Source: an uncultured Bacillota bacterium
Lineage (GTDB): Bacteria > Bacillota_I > Bacilli_A > RFN20 > CAG-631
DNA length: 64,000 nt
NCBI GenBank assembly: GCA_902491575.1
Contig: CABUID010000001.1
Coordinates: 186,001 to 250,000 of the forward strand
Reading direction: 5' to 3'
Numbering within the stretch: the first letter of the stretch is position 1; each line of letters opens with the position of its first letter. Shown piece by piece: positions 62,546-64,000 of the stretch. Under the pieces are notes generated by a model that saw only the letters and a program-made list of their open reading frames with translations, was not told where the DNA came from and did not search any database. Made by a program: the position numbers and the translations under genes.

Positions 62546-63901
62546 ATGTCAGAAAAATTATTACTTGGTGCTAGTGATAGACCAAAAACTGGAAAGTGGA
62601 TCGCTTTAAGTTTTCAACATGTCTTTGCAATGTTTTCGGCAACAGTACTTGTTCCAATGCTTACAGGTCTTCCTATTTCAGTTGCTTTATTTTCATCAGG
62701 AGTAGGTACACTTATCTATATTTTGTGTACAAAACATAAAGTACCTATTTATTTAGGTTCATCTTTTGCTTATATTTCTTATATTACCAGTGCTTATGAA
62801 ATGACAGGAGGATATGGAGCTGCTTTAACAGGTTTACTCATTGCCGGGTTAATTTATATGGTCGTTTCATTAATCATTACTTTTGTGGGTAGTGATTGGT
62901 TAAATAAATTATTACCACCAGTCATTGTCGGACCGATGATTATGGTTATTGGTTTAGGCCTTTCTGCTACTGCATGTAGTAGTGCAGGATTGATACCTGA
63001 AGCTGGTAAAATTCAAGACTGGCGTGTCATTGTTGTAGCTTTATTGACAGTGTTTATTACAGCATTTGTTTCGATTAAAGCAAAAGGATTTTTAAAAGTT
63101 ATTCCATTTTTAATCGGGATAGTTAGTGGTTATTTACTAGCAGTTGGATTAGGCTTTATTCCATTTGAAGGCTATGGCCATATTATCGACTTTACAGAAT
63201 TAGCCGAAGTTATAAAAACACCATCGAAATGGTTTGCTATACCTTCTTTCCAAATTTTAGGATGGAAAGATCAAGAACTTGGTGCTGGAATCTCCATGGT
63301 TAAAATTAACTTTGCAGCAGCAATTAGTGTTATACCATTAGCATTTGTAACAATGTGTGAACATATTGGAGACCATAAAGTTTTAGGACAAATAACAGGT
63401 AAAGATTATATAAAAGATCCAGGAATTAATCGTACTTTATTAGGTGATGGACTTGCAACAGCATTTGCAGCATTAATTGGTGGACCTGCAAATACTTCTT
63501 ATGGTGAAAATACATCAGTTGTAGGAATTAGTAAGGTCGGTTCTGTTTGGGTAACTGGTGGAGCTGCTGTGATTGCTATAATATTATCTTTTTTCAATGT
63601 ATTTACAACATTTATTAGTACTATTCCAGGTGCTGTAATGGGTGGCGTATGTTTGATATTATATGGATTTATTGGTGCAAATGGTTTAAAGACATTGATT
63701 GATGCTAAAGTAGATATGAAAGATACACGTAATTTAATTATTGTTTCTGTTATGTTAGTTATTGGAATTGGTGGAGCTACGATTTCTTATGGAAGTTTTT
63801 CTTTCAGTGGTATGGCATTAGCAGCTATTGTGGGAATTATTTTAGATAAAACTTTACCTAAAAATAAAAAAGAAGAATCATCTTCACAAGATGAAAACTA
63901 A
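62546..63901 (+). CDS. uraA: Uracil permease (NCS2 family)
   Basis: A 451-residue NCS2 nucleobase transporter with about fourteen membrane segments. Family features are QHVFAMFSATVLVP near the N-terminus, GGPANTSYGENTSVVGIS and a later NGLKTLID. The substrate assignment to uracil fits the Q-H-V-F-A-M-F and pyrimidine-type leader regulation. AGGGGGAGGAG precedes the ATG. Confidence 0.92.
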   Translation: MSEKLLLGASDRPKTGKWIALSFQHVFAMFSATVLVPMLTGLPISVALFSSGVGTLIYILCTKHKVPIYLGSSFAYISYITSAYEMTGGYGAALTGLLIAGLIYMVVSLIITFVGSDWLNKLLPPVIVGPMIMVIGLGLSATACSSAGLIPEAGKIQDWRVIVVALLTVFITAFVSIKAKGFLKVIPFLIGIVSGYLLAVGLGFIPFEGYGHIIDFTELAEVIKTPSKWFAIPSFQILGWKDQELGAGISMVKINFAAAISVIPLAFVTMCEHIGDHKVLGQITGKDYIKDPGINRTLLGDGLATAFAALIGGPANTSYGENTSVVGISKVGSVWVTGGAAVIAIILSFFNVFTTFISTIPGAVMGGVCLILYGFIGANGLKTLIDAKVDMKDTRNLIIVSVMLVIGIGGATISYGSFSFSGMALAAIVGIILDKTLPKNKKEESSSQDEN

Positions 63902-63904
63902 ACT

Positions 63905-63918
63905 TGCAAACGCTTTCA
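63905..63918. promoter_or_regulatory. Candidate cre (CcpA) site
   Basis: TGCAAACGCTTTCA matches 13 of 14 positions of the TGWAANCGNTNWCA consensus. It sits just after the permease stop and presumably controls a gene beyond the window. Confidence 0.55.
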
Positions 63919-64000
63919 TAAAAAAATAATTTCAAGGTCATTGAAAAATACAATTTAAACATTTATAATAAAGTTGTCTTGAAAATATTCTGGGTCATAT

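Noticed and set aside
1..64000. Mycoplasma-type code with UGA as Trp
   Set aside because: Several genes end at TGA with sensible spacing to the next gene, and no gene needs TGA read-through.

Overview
The window is AT-rich DNA of a low-GC Gram-positive bacterium. I infer a Bacillota lineage of the Bacilli / Erysipelotrichia / Acholeplasma-like kind. The genetic code is standard, because TGA serves as a stop (for example at 11480-11482 and 18634-18636) and does not have to be read as tryptophan. Most genes have AGGAGG-type ribosome binding sites, intrinsic terminators are plentiful, and gene families and orders (ybeY-cdd-era-recO, tgt-queA-queH, a CcpA-type cre site) are those of Gram-positive bacteria. 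I cannot name the species.

Region 1 (1-13,145) is the right-hand part of a temperate phage or phage-like element integrated at the 3' end of a tRNA-Thr(CGU) gene (13,072-13,145, minus strand). From the tRNA inward lie a tyrosine integrase, a candidate convergent type I toxin-antitoxin locus (11,479-11,824), an ImmA/IrrE-type metallopeptidase, a small membrane protein, a SIR2-family protein, an XRE repressor with three operator-like 19-bp sites, and a structured intergenic RNA of about 390 nt with its own promoter and terminator. Leftward on the minus strand run the early genes: Cro-like regulator, small regulators, an SMC/Rad50-like ATPase, RecT, a metallo-beta-lactamase-fold protein, a DnaD-type replisome organiser split in two around short iteron-like repeats, and a DnaC-like helicase loader. 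The far end of the element is outside the window.

Region 2 (13,146-28,375) is chromosomal: an AEC transporter, a DtxR-type repressor and FeoB with a matching palindromic operator on its promoter, a FeoB-associated small protein, an operon of sigma factor, anti-sigma-like protein and two MacB-like ABC proteins, nicotinate phosphoribosyltransferase, IspF, an FAD oxidoreductase, and the queuosine genes tgt-queA-queH.

Region 3 (28,376-46,690) holds a dUTPase-like protein, a cassette of two zinc-ribbon ABC exporters flanking a DUF1854 protein, two pseudouridine synthases, a 1,718-residue membrane-anchored repeat protein, several small unknowns, and a polytopic membrane protein with a GtrB-like glycosyltransferase.

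Region 4 (46,691-64,000) holds a long minus-strand operon (M24 peptidase, ybeY, cdd, era, recO, two SGNH hydrolases), an ABC exporter, a MATE exporter, a methyltransferase-like protein, an unusual acyltransferase, a creatininase-family protein, pyruvate kinase, a DUF4097-like lipoprotein, a GT2-GtrA fusion, and a uracil permease preceded by a short U-rich leader ORF and an attenuator.
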